Assembly (NCBI GenBank): GCA_963787005.1
Contig: CAWBBX010000130.1
Span: forward strand, 1 to 64,000
Source: FEN-1297 sp963787005
GTDB taxonomy: Bacteria; Bacteroidota; Ignavibacteria; Ignavibacteriales; Ignavibacteriaceae
Direction: 5' to 3'
Length of the DNA: 64,000 nt
Both the position numbers and the translations under genes were made by a program. Each line of letters opens with the position of its first letter. Position 1 is the stretch's first letter. Shown one piece after another: positions 27,414 through 35,192 of the stretch. The notes under the pieces are model-generated. The model saw only the letters and a list, made by a program, of their open reading frames with translations, did no database searches and was not told the DNA's origin.

Positions 27414-29156
27414 TTATCTTTTCTGAGTTAAATCACTTAACTTCAGGGTCATAGAAAATTCCTTCTCGTTATCGATACTGTAAGCCGTGAAAGTAGCCGT
27501 CGGGTCCTTACTTTTTGTATCGAATTTCAGCATACCGAAGGTTTGCTTCTTGTTGTAACCGTACATCGCGCCCGGCTCGATAGGATGAACAATCTGATTC
27601 GTCAGTCTGCAGTTTTCCCAATCGTACAATGTATATCCGTTCGGACGAGTAATTTTTCTAATGTCCGTACGGTGGCGGTCTCCCGAAAGAAGAATTACAC
27701 CATTAATGTGGTTGTCGACCAGGAAGTCGAAGATTTCCTTTCTTTCTTTGTGGAAGCCGTTCCAGTCGTCTCTGGCACCGGGTTTAGCGTCGTACGCCCA
27801 CGGAGTTCCCGAGACAAGAACTTTAAATGTTGCTTTGGATTTCTTAAGAGATTTAAGAAGCCAGGCTTTTTGGTCGGGGCCGAGCTGAGTCGGATTAGGA
27901 GCATAGGGATCGGTCCTGTAGTAGCGACCGTCGAGCATAAAGAACTCTACGTCCGCGATATTAAAGTTGAACCAGCAGGCAGGCCATTCCTTGCTTCCGT
28001 AGAAAGGATTGATCCATTGTTCCTTAAAAATATCGAGCATCTGCTTCTTCCACCACGGCTTGTCTTTGTAAGGTCCGAGCCAGCAGTCGTCCGTTGCTAT
28101 ATCGTGATCGTCCCACATAGCATAGTTGCTCATAGAGCTTACCATCCTTCTGAATTCGCGGCGCGACTGCCTTTCGTAATAGCAGTAGCGAATGTCATCC
28201 GGCTCGAGCGGAGTATCGATATACACGTTGTCTCCCATCCAAAGGAAAGCCAGCGGATCGTGCCCTTTTATAACATCCCAGATCCGTTCGTGCCAGGGCA
28301 CATAGCCTGCGCCGCCGCCGAAGACAACTTTAAATTCGGTTTTACGTCCGGCAGGCGGGTAAGTTCTGAACGAGTGAATAACAGTATTTGCAGTGCTGTC
28401 GCCGTTCACAAGAACTTCATAATAATACCAGGTATCCGGTCTTAATCCGTCTATTGATACAATAGCCGTATAATCTTTTGTCGAATCGCTCATTACCGTG
28501 TTAGAATAAACCGGATTCTTCATTGATTTTTGACTGCTGAGTTTTACCTTAATATTTACTTGATGGTAAGTGCGAACCCAGAAGCCGGCGCCGTGATCGG
28601 AAACTAGACCTACCATCGGACCTTGAATGACTTCCAAATTGAACGGAGCCGCAAACTTTTTAAATCCTTCCGATTCAACAAGCGGTTTTAACACATCGCG
28701 CGGTCCGGCGAGGAAACGTCCCAGCGGCAGGCCTCTTTCAACAGCAGTCTTTACTGTTTTAACTGCTTCATCCATTTTATTTTCATGGGCGAGCGCAACT
28801 GCCAGGTTAAAGTAAGATTCGAGGTCTTGTGAATCTTTGGATAATAATTTTCTGCAGTACTCTTCCGCCATTTCGGGCTTACCTGCCAGAATTTCAAGCA
28901 GAGCTCTCTGCCCGCGTCTTTTATATTCTAACTTAGGATCTCTCTCGAAGAACCTGCTTTTTAAAGCAGTTCCTTCTATATCCCATGCGTTTTCGGCCCC
29001 GTAATAAGGATGCTTACTGCCGTTTATATATGCGTCGGGAGGCGCAAATTCCCCTACTTTCTCGTTATCAGGTATTTTTACGGGCTGCTTTTTCCCGCAG
29101 CCGCTTATCATCGCCATCAGCAATAAAACCAACAGCGCAGCTAAAGTATTCCGCAT
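27414..29156 (-). CDS. PhoD-like metallophosphoesterase lipoprotein with TPR segment (copy 1)
   Basis: A 580-residue lipoprotein from ATG 29156 (GGAG seven bases upstream), with lipobox ISGC at residues 17-20. Residues about 80-150 hold a TPR-like pair (DLESYFNLAVALAHENKMDEAVKTVKTAV). A PhoD N-terminal Fn3-like domain follows (GLVSDHGAGFWVRTY, LRPDTWYYYEVLVNG), then the metallophosphatase domain with GDNVY (about 308), WDDHD (348-352) and LLSGDRHRTD. Known PhoD enzymes hydrolyse phosphodiesters such as wall teichoic acid, using Fe and Ca. The conserved FGSC-type cysteine that binds Fe is glycine here (FGGGAG, Gly282), whereas the neighbouring copy keeps Cys. This copy may therefore have altered metal use or reduced activity. 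Confidence 0.87.
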   Translation of the reverse strand: MRNTLAALLVLLLMAMISGCGKKQPVKIPDNEKVGEFAPPDAYINGSKHPYYGAENAWDIEGTALKSRFFERDPKLEYKRRGQRALLEILAGKPEMAEEYCRKLLSKDSQDLESYFNLAVALAHENKMDEAVKTVKTAVERGLPLGRFLAGPRDVLKPLVESEGFKKFAAPFNLEVIQGPMVGLVSDHGAGFWVRTYHQVNIKVKLSSQKSMKNPVYSNTVMSDSTKDYTAIVSIDGLRPDTWYYYEVLVNGDSTANTVIHSFRTYPPAGRKTEFKVVFGGGAGYVPWHERIWDVIKGHDPLAFLWMGDNVYIDTPLEPDDIRYCYYERQSRREFRRMVSSMSNYAMWDDHDIATDDCWLGPYKDKPWWKKQMLDIFKEQWINPFYGSKEWPACWFNFNIADVEFFMLDGRYYRTDPYAPNPTQLGPDQKAWLLKSLKKSKATFKVLVSGTPWAYDAKPGARDDWNGFHKERKEIFDFLVDNHINGVILLSGDRHRTDIRKITRPNGYTLYDWENCRLTNQIVHPIEPGAMYGYNKKQTFGMLKFDTKSKDPTATFTAYSIDNEKEFSMTLKLSDLTQKR

Positions 29157-29208
29157 TTTAGTACTCCGGATTAGCGCAGAACATGATACATACAAAGCGA
29201 ACAAAAAT

Positions 29209-30942
29209 TTATTCTGCTATTTTTTTGCTCGTCAGCTGATTTAATGTCAAAGTCATTGTATGAAGAAGTTCGTTATCTATGCTGTACACTTCATACGTTA
29301 CCGACGGTTCTTTTTTCGAAGTATCGAATTTTAATACACCGAAAGATTGTTTCTCGTTGTATCCGAAAAGCGCGCCTTTTTCCAGCGGCGCAACGTGCTG
29401 GTTCGTAAGCCTGCAGTTCTCCCAGTCATAAAGCGTGTAATCGCCGGGACGCTCTATCTTCCGTATATCGGTGCGATGCCGGTCGCCGGAAAGCAACACC
29501 ACTCCGTTTATACGATGCTTCGTAAGGGAATTAAAAATCTTTTCTCTTTCCTCATGAAATCCGTTCCAGGTATCCTTAGCACCGGGCTTGGCATCGTACG
29601 CCCAGGGAACGCCGGATACAATCACTTTAAATTTTGCCTTCGAATGTTTCAGCCCTTCAATCAGCCATTCGTCCTGTGCAGGACCCAGCATGGTTGGGTT
29701 AGGAGCATAAGGATCGGTACGATAAGTACGGCTGTCGAGCATGTAGAAATCCACATCCGCAATTGAAAAACTATTGAACGTCGCGGGCCAATCTTTAGTA
29801 CCGTATTCGGTATTTATCCAGTTTTCCTTGAATACATTTAAAAGCGGCATCTTCCAAACCGGTTTGTCTTTGTAAGGGCCGAGCCAAACATCGTCCGTGG
29901 CTGCGTCGTGATCGTCCCATACCGCATAATTAGACATAGAAGAAACCATCTCTCTAAATTCGGGCCTCGACTGTCTTCTGTAATAAGTATAGTACAAACC
30001 GCCCTGCGGCATATACGGCATGTTGATGTAGACATTATCACCGAGCCACATAAACGCGAGAGGATTATGATCTTTTATTACATTCCATATCCGCTCATGC
30101 CAAGGTACATAACCGGCGCATCCTCCGAATGCCACCTTGAAGCTGGCGGTTCCAGCCGCTTTTGGATAAGTACGGAAACTGTGAGTAACCGTCTGCGGAG
30201 AAGTTTTTCCGTTTACAAGCACTTCGTAAAAATAAAGAGTGTTCGGCCTTAGTCCTTCAGCCTTCACTATAGCGGTATAATCCTTCTCCGGATCGCTGTT
30301 GACGATATCCGAATAAACCGGATGAGTCATATTTTCGTCGCTGCTCAGTCGAACCTGGATTTTATCAGGGTGATACGTACGCACCCAGAAGCTGGCCCCG
30401 TGATCGGATACTCTGCCGACCATCGGACCGTGGAGAACTTCCAGATTAAACAAAGAAGCGTATTCTTTAAATCCTTTCGATTCGGTAAGCGGATTTAGAA
30501 TATCTCTGGGACCCGCTAAATATCTGCCGAAAGGCAGTCCCATTTCCACGGAGTGCTTCATTTCCTTAACGGCCTCATCTATCTTGTTCTGCTGCGCGAG
30601 AGCCGCGGTTAGGTTAAACATTGCTTCAAGATCCTGACTGTCTTTGCTTAAAAGTTCACGACAGTATTTCTCAGCTTCCGGGGCTTTGCCGTGAACTATA
30701 TCCAGCATTGCTTTCTGCCCTCTTCTCTTGTAAAATACGCGGGGATCTCTCGTGAAGAATCTGTCGTTCCAGGCGTTCTCGCTTCCGTAAAAAGGATGCT
30801 TGCTTCCGTCTATGTATGCGTCGGGCGGTGCGAATTCGCCGACCGCTTCATTATTCGGAATTTTCTCGGGCTGCTTCTTTCCGCACCCGGCAATTAAAAT
30901 AATAAATATTACGGGAAGTATTTTAATTGTGTGCTTCTTCAT
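29209..30942 (-). CDS. PhoD-like metallophosphoesterase lipoprotein with TPR segment (copy 2)
   Basis: A 577-residue lipoprotein from ATG 30942 (AAGGA five bases upstream; a TTG lies immediately before). Lipobox IAGC, followed by the same GKKQPxKIP stretch as copy 1. Order as in copy 1: TPR-like segment, Fn3-like PhoD N-domain (GRVSDHGASFWVRTY), and phosphoesterase domain with FGGCAGYVPWHERIW, GDNVY, WDDHDAATDD and LLSGDRHRTD. It retains the metal-ligand cysteine missing in copy 1. The two genes are tandem duplicates in the centre of the TonB-receptor locus, implying that the polymer being degraded carries phosphodiester or phosphomonoester groups. Predicted location: periplasm or outer-membrane lipoprotein. 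Confidence 0.88.
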   Translation of the reverse strand: MKKHTIKILPVIFIILIAGCGKKQPEKIPNNEAVGEFAPPDAYIDGSKHPFYGSENAWNDRFFTRDPRVFYKRRGQKAMLDIVHGKAPEAEKYCRELLSKDSQDLEAMFNLTAALAQQNKIDEAVKEMKHSVEMGLPFGRYLAGPRDILNPLTESKGFKEYASLFNLEVLHGPMVGRVSDHGASFWVRTYHPDKIQVRLSSDENMTHPVYSDIVNSDPEKDYTAIVKAEGLRPNTLYFYEVLVNGKTSPQTVTHSFRTYPKAAGTASFKVAFGGCAGYVPWHERIWNVIKDHNPLAFMWLGDNVYINMPYMPQGGLYYTYYRRQSRPEFREMVSSMSNYAVWDDHDAATDDVWLGPYKDKPVWKMPLLNVFKENWINTEYGTKDWPATFNSFSIADVDFYMLDSRTYRTDPYAPNPTMLGPAQDEWLIEGLKHSKAKFKVIVSGVPWAYDAKPGAKDTWNGFHEEREKIFNSLTKHRINGVVLLSGDRHRTDIRKIERPGDYTLYDWENCRLTNQHVAPLEKGALFGYNEKQSFGVLKFDTSKKEPSVTYEVYSIDNELLHTMTLTLNQLTSKKIAE

Positions 30943-31007
30943 CAAGTTCCTTAATTATTCAAAAGTTTTAAGATGTTATAATCCAGGCCTTCCAAAGGGA
31001 TTAAAGA

Positions 31008-32738
31008 TTATTTGTATTTCCTGCCCCATTCGGGATACGGTTCTTTAGTAATTTTTTGCTTGTGCCATTTCACATCATTTTCATTTCTGCGCACGGAATA
31101 AGATAAATCATCGAAATAAACCTCTACATATTTCCCTCCCTTGCGCGGATTTAAAAGTCCGAAATGATCGAAGAGAGCGCCTATTTTTCTCTGTTCCGGA
31201 GTTAAGTCGGCGGTAAAAGAATCATCACCGAGAGTGACTGTAATCCTCCCGGCCTTTCCTTGGTTCGGATTGTAATCAAATGTAAAATGTCTACTGATCT
31301 GATCCGGTATTATTATCGGTCCCCTATCCTCAAAAGATTTTTTCTGTTCAGGCGAACATACGGCCGTAAAGGAATATCCTATCCTTGTCTGATCCATAAT
31401 TTCTATACCCAAAAACTGGTTGGGCGGATTGCCTTTGTACTCTCCCTTAATAGGCGCTTCCCTAGCATCTTTATTGAAATAGCCGATGAGCATTCGTCCG
31501 TCGACCGCGCCTTTGGTGAAATTTATCATACCCGAAAATTTTATGTGATCATTCAAAGAAAGCTTACCGATGTTATCCGCGTAGTAACCGAATGACGGAT
31601 CGTTAACTTCAGTACCCCAAAATTCACCGCCGATCTCTCCCGGTTCTTTTCCGGCCCAGTTGGTTTGAGAATAACCGAAGTTCTGTCTCGCGTGAAAATC
31701 CCGCTCGACAAAAGTAACATGGTTATAATAACCTTCCCAGTGCGGATTTTCTGAAAGATCGATCTTCTTATGATTTATTACTAAGTCGGAAAGATAAAAC
31801 TTCAGCTTGCCGGTATATATCTGCATGTTATATATGCCGAACCTGTTCATTTCGGTCTGAAGACTTTCGTGTCCGGGGATCAAATAATAGCTGACCGAAT
31901 GACCGTCGAACGTAAAAGTGAATCTACCTTTAATTTTATCCAGGTCGGGCTCGAGTGTCCACAAATGATAAAGGCCTTTCCTGTACCAGTCGTCTACCAG
32001 CCCCGCGTCCCTGGCATCTTTGAGCATCGATAATACTTTGTCTTTCGTGATTCCGGGCTCTACCTTTTTCAAGGCCGCCCAAATAGTATCGGTGTGAACA
32101 TTAGTTCCTTTTTCCTTGATGATTTTAGGAATGCGCGGATCGGGCCAGTCCGATTCCGATACCCTTTTATTCGGTTCGAATTTAAATTCCCATGTATGAA
32201 CGGAGCCGTCACCCGGAATTGCTAAATCGGGATTAAGGATGGCGCCGGCGTCGGTCCCGGTTTTATAATCCAGGAAAAAACGGGCCTTTCCGTTTTCCAT
32301 CTTACCTATCCTAAAACCGGTCGACGGCCAGGTCCTCCAAGCCTGATGCTTGGGATTGAAAAAACCGATATAAAATCCGTAGCCTTCTTCCGGAGGTTCT
32401 ATAATCGAAAGCTTGCCCGATGCGGAAAAAGCGTCCTTATAGCTAAGCGGTTTTCCCATAGGCATGGCATAATAAGCGGGTGTGGTCGAGCGCCAAATGG
32501 TTCCGCCGATCTCGCCCTTTCCGCTTCCGTTACGATTTGTTGGGGCCCAGCCGAAATCCTGGTAAACTATCCTGCAGCCTGTGCATTCTACCCTATTGTT
32601 TATATTTTCCCATCCCGGGTCTCTGTCAAAGTTCTGCGTAACTGTCCTTATCTCATTCTGACTTTGAGAGTATAAATCAAACGATATTAATACTGTCAAG
32701 CTTATTATGCTTAAAACTATAGTTCGAATATTCAACAT
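31008..32738 (-). CDS. Exported protein with two repeated jelly-roll-like halves
   Basis: A 576-residue exported protein with a signal peptide ending YSQ (residues 1-25) behind AGAGG. It contains two related halves, about residues 34-330 and 345-555. The first has NFDRDPGW...GKGEIGGTIWRSTTPAYYAMPMGKPLSYKD. The second has DFHARQNFGYS...EPGEIGGEFWGTEVNDPSFGYYADNIGKLSLND. Both continue into sandwich-like strands with GYFN/GFFNPK and a TFDG/TLGDDSF strand, as in concanavalin-like or DUF1961-type domains. No catalytic residues can be assigned. The place between the GH32/43-like protein and the PhoD genes suggests glycan binding. I do not recognise a named family. Confidence 0.65.
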   Translation of the reverse strand: MLNIRTIVLSIISLTVLISFDLYSQSQNEIRTVTQNFDRDPGWENINNRVECTGCRIVYQDFGWAPTNRNGSGKGEIGGTIWRSTTPAYYAMPMGKPLSYKDAFSASGKLSIIEPPEEGYGFYIGFFNPKHQAWRTWPSTGFRIGKMENGKARFFLDYKTGTDAGAILNPDLAIPGDGSVHTWEFKFEPNKRVSESDWPDPRIPKIIKEKGTNVHTDTIWAALKKVEPGITKDKVLSMLKDARDAGLVDDWYRKGLYHLWTLEPDLDKIKGRFTFTFDGHSVSYYLIPGHESLQTEMNRFGIYNMQIYTGKLKFYLSDLVINHKKIDLSENPHWEGYYNHVTFVERDFHARQNFGYSQTNWAGKEPGEIGGEFWGTEVNDPSFGYYADNIGKLSLNDHIKFSGMINFTKGAVDGRMLIGYFNKDAREAPIKGEYKGNPPNQFLGIEIMDQTRIGYSFTAVCSPEQKKSFEDRGPIIIPDQISRHFTFDYNPNQGKAGRITVTLGDDSFTADLTPEQRKIGALFDHFGLLNPRKGGKYVEVYFDDLSYSVRRNENDVKWHKQKITKEPYPEWGRKYK

Positions 32739-32767
32739 TAACCTCTATATATTGTTTTCGGGTTACG

Positions 32768-34198
32768 TTACTTTAGATAAAAACAAAACAACTGCGCGTT
32801 TTTCATTTTGAACTGAACACGGATCGTCTTACCGTTAAGCGAGCTTAAATCTTTATTCCACTTTACAGGTATATCCACGTCATTACCTTTTACGCTTACC
32901 CAGTTGAATCCGGGAAGAGGATTACAATCCTTATCAAGAAGACGTACTTCAAATTCGTCGTGTATATTCGCATTCACACTCAAACTACTTCCGTTTAATA
33001 TTAGCGGCTTCGTAGTAATCCCGCCTTCGTTTAAGCCGGCATCACGACTTACATAGCGGTCCTTCTTCATTATAGCCAGACCTATCTGTCTCTCGTTGAA
33101 CCGGTTTACTTTGTGTCCCCTTTTATAGCCTGCGTAATAAACATATGTTTTGTTACCGACATTGATCTGCTCGTCTCCCCACGCCATGGCATGATCGAAA
33201 GTTCCGGGAACCGGATTATGCGGAACGAACGGCTGGTAATCTCTTTCCCATGTTACACCATCGCGGCTCCATGCAAGTACTGTGTAGCCAAGCCCTGCGG
33301 CTTTCCTGTTCATGTCACCCATCTGCTTAGCGGTCTTTCCGGGAGTTGCATTAAGATCATCTCTCAGTACTTTCACCAGGCCTATCATTAAATCGCCGCG
33401 AGTTACTATTCCCGACATTGAATAAAATTGCGTCTCGCCGTGTTCTTTAGGCGTGTCGTTCATCGGCATAATTATGGGCCAGATGGGCTTCCAGTGAAGA
33501 AGATCTTCGCTTACAGTCTCGTGCGGTATGCGGCGCTTGTCGTCAATTGAAGGATTTGACGGATCTCCGAATCCGCTCAGCCTGTTTGAAACAACCGCGA
33601 TATATTGCTTCCTTATCGGATCCCACGCCAGAGTGGTAATATCGTGGTTATGAAGAAAAACGGGCTTGTCCGAAATGGATGTCCAATTGAATCCGTTAGG
33701 CGAAGTCGATACCCTGAAGCCGGGCTTCAAATAAGTTGCAAGGACAAATCTTTTCGCCGGATCTTTATAATTCACGCCGCGGTCTAAAACGGTTACCCCG
33801 AATTGAATAGGATGCGGATCTTTTAATATCTTTGGGGGACTCATCCAATGTATTCCGTCTTTCGACTCCATATATCCGATATGACAGCGGGATACTTGGT
33901 TTGTATCTACAGGCGTGTTGTACCATACACGGAACATACCGGTTTGAGGATCGCGCAGAACACTTAAATAAGGCTGCCAGTTCTGATCACCCTTCATGCC
34001 GCCGGTAATAACCGGATGATCAAGCTTATGAGGATTGTTTACCGTTCTGATTATAAAAGAATCGTTGGCAATTAAGTAATCGTCAATAAAAAAATGAGGA
34101 CCTTTATCTAGCCGAATCGGTTTTTCGCATTGTTGTCCGTACGCACCGGATACAACTAAGAGTAAAAGTATTATCGTAATTCCGAATTTCTTCAACAT
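32768..34198 (-). CDS. Exported GH32/GH43-like five-bladed propeller protein
   Basis: A 476-residue exported protein with a signal peptide ending AYGQ and a strong ribosome-binding site (GGAGGAAGG). The opening KGPHFFIDDYLI followed by LDHPVITGG, then RDPQTGMFRVWYNT, GYMESKDGIHWMSPP, VSEDLLHWKPIWP and WSRDGVTWERDY, resembles the glycosyl-hydrolase GH32/43/62/68-superfamily propeller found in Planctomycete-like secreted enzymes. C-terminal residues about 400-476 form a small beta-domain (VRLLDKDCNPLPGF, GKTIRVQFKM). The exact glycosidase family cannot be fixed. It lies 15 bp downstream of the aldolase gene and is likely co-transcribed with it. Confidence 0.7.
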   Translation of the reverse strand: MLKKFGITIILLLLVVSGAYGQQCEKPIRLDKGPHFFIDDYLIANDSFIIRTVNNPHKLDHPVITGGMKGDQNWQPYLSVLRDPQTGMFRVWYNTPVDTNQVSRCHIGYMESKDGIHWMSPPKILKDPHPIQFGVTVLDRGVNYKDPAKRFVLATYLKPGFRVSTSPNGFNWTSISDKPVFLHNHDITTLAWDPIRKQYIAVVSNRLSGFGDPSNPSIDDKRRIPHETVSEDLLHWKPIWPIIMPMNDTPKEHGETQFYSMSGIVTRGDLMIGLVKVLRDDLNATPGKTAKQMGDMNRKAAGLGYTVLAWSRDGVTWERDYQPFVPHNPVPGTFDHAMAWGDEQINVGNKTYVYYAGYKRGHKVNRFNERQIGLAIMKKDRYVSRDAGLNEGGITTKPLILNGSSLSVNANIHDEFEVRLLDKDCNPLPGFNWVSVKGNDVDIPVKWNKDLSSLNGKTIRVQFKMKNAQLFCFYLK

Positions 34199-34213
34199 CC
34201 TTCCTCCGGTAAT

Positions 34214-35116
34214 TTAAAGATTCAACTTTTTGTATTCATTAATTAATATTTCCTGTTCATTTTCAGTTAAGGCCTCCAGCGGCGGCAGAACGCTGGGTTC
34301 GCAAATGCCGAGTGAATGCATTATTGTTTTCAATTCGGGAATTGTTCTGGCCATCGTTTTATTATTTTGAACAAGTTTTGAAAGCAATTCCGCCTTTGCC
34401 TGAAATTTTTCCGCTTCCTCATTGTTACCTGCGGAGGCGGCCATATATAATGATTGAAATAAATCCGGCACCACGTTTGCCGTGTTGGGAACAATACCGT
34501 CGAACCCCATCATTAGAGCCTCGCTGGATTTATTCGTCCAGCCAATGAACAACGAGAAATTCTCATCATCCTTAAAAAGCTCAGCCAATTTTTTTACCCT
34601 TTCAAAATCTCTTTCGGAGTCTTTTAGTCCGGCAATGTTCGGGTGCCTGCTCAATTTTTCGATCAGGTTCACCGGTATAGACATATGAGTTACGGAAAAT
34701 ATATTATAAATGATTACCGGGGCGGGAAGTTTCTCGGCCAGATTTTCATAATATTTTAACATTAAGTCTTCCGTCAACGGATAGAAGTATGGCAGATGAA
34801 CTACAAAAGCATTAACGCCGTAGTCAAAATATTTTTTACCGGTTTCAATTGTTTTATCAATACTGTTATCCGTAATTCCCGCATAAAGCGTTTTTTTGCC
34901 GTTCACTGATGATGCCGCGTGTTTTGCAAGATGTTCGCGGTTTGAGTATGTATTCGAAGCAATCTCCCCGGTTGTTCCGAGTATAAACGGGAATCCGTTC
35001 GCTCTAATTACAGAGTCAACAAGTTTATCAACCGATGACTCGTCTATTTTTCCCGATTCGGTTACGGGAGTAACCATCGGGACAATAACACCGTGATATT
35101 TTTTTTGTTTTTTCAT
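34214..35116 (-). CDS. Dihydrodipicolinate synthase / N-acetylneuraminate lyase family aldolase
   Basis: A 300-residue class I aldolase of the DHDPS/NAL family from ATG 35116 (AAGG upstream; an in-frame TTG at 35149 is less likely). Family marks are VPMVTPVTESG, GTTGEIAS (carboxylate-binding loop), VIIYNIFSVTHM (proton-relay Tyr) and IAGLKDSERDF (Schiff-base Lys). Lysine biosynthesis is unlikely given the setting between a TonB receptor and secreted glycan enzymes. A sugar-acid lyase role (2-keto-3-deoxy-sugar-acid aldolase, NAL or 5-keto-4-deoxyglucarate dehydratase type) is more probable. Cytosolic. Confidence 0.85.
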   Translation of the reverse strand: MKKQKKYHGVIVPMVTPVTESGKIDESSVDKLVDSVIRANGFPFILGTTGEIASNTYSNREHLAKHAASSVNGKKTLYAGITDNSIDKTIETGKKYFDYGVNAFVVHLPYFYPLTEDLMLKYYENLAEKLPAPVIIYNIFSVTHMSIPVNLIEKLSRHPNIAGLKDSERDFERVKKLAELFKDDENFSLFIGWTNKSSEALMMGFDGIVPNTANVVPDLFQSLYMAASAGNNEEAEKFQAKAELLSKLVQNNKTMARTIPELKTIMHSLGICEPSVLPPLEALTENEQEILINEYKKLNL

Positions 35117-35192
35117 TATGCCTTTATTGTTTATTATCAAGATTTTCAAGGGGCAGTTGTTAAACCGCCCCTTGAAAAATATTTAGCAATTA

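Noticed and set aside
27543..28445. A 300-codon plus-strand open frame antisense to the PhoD copy 1 gene
   Set aside because: It is a shadow of the phosphoesterase codons, has no family motif and no ribosome-binding site, and similar antisense frames occur over most long genes here.
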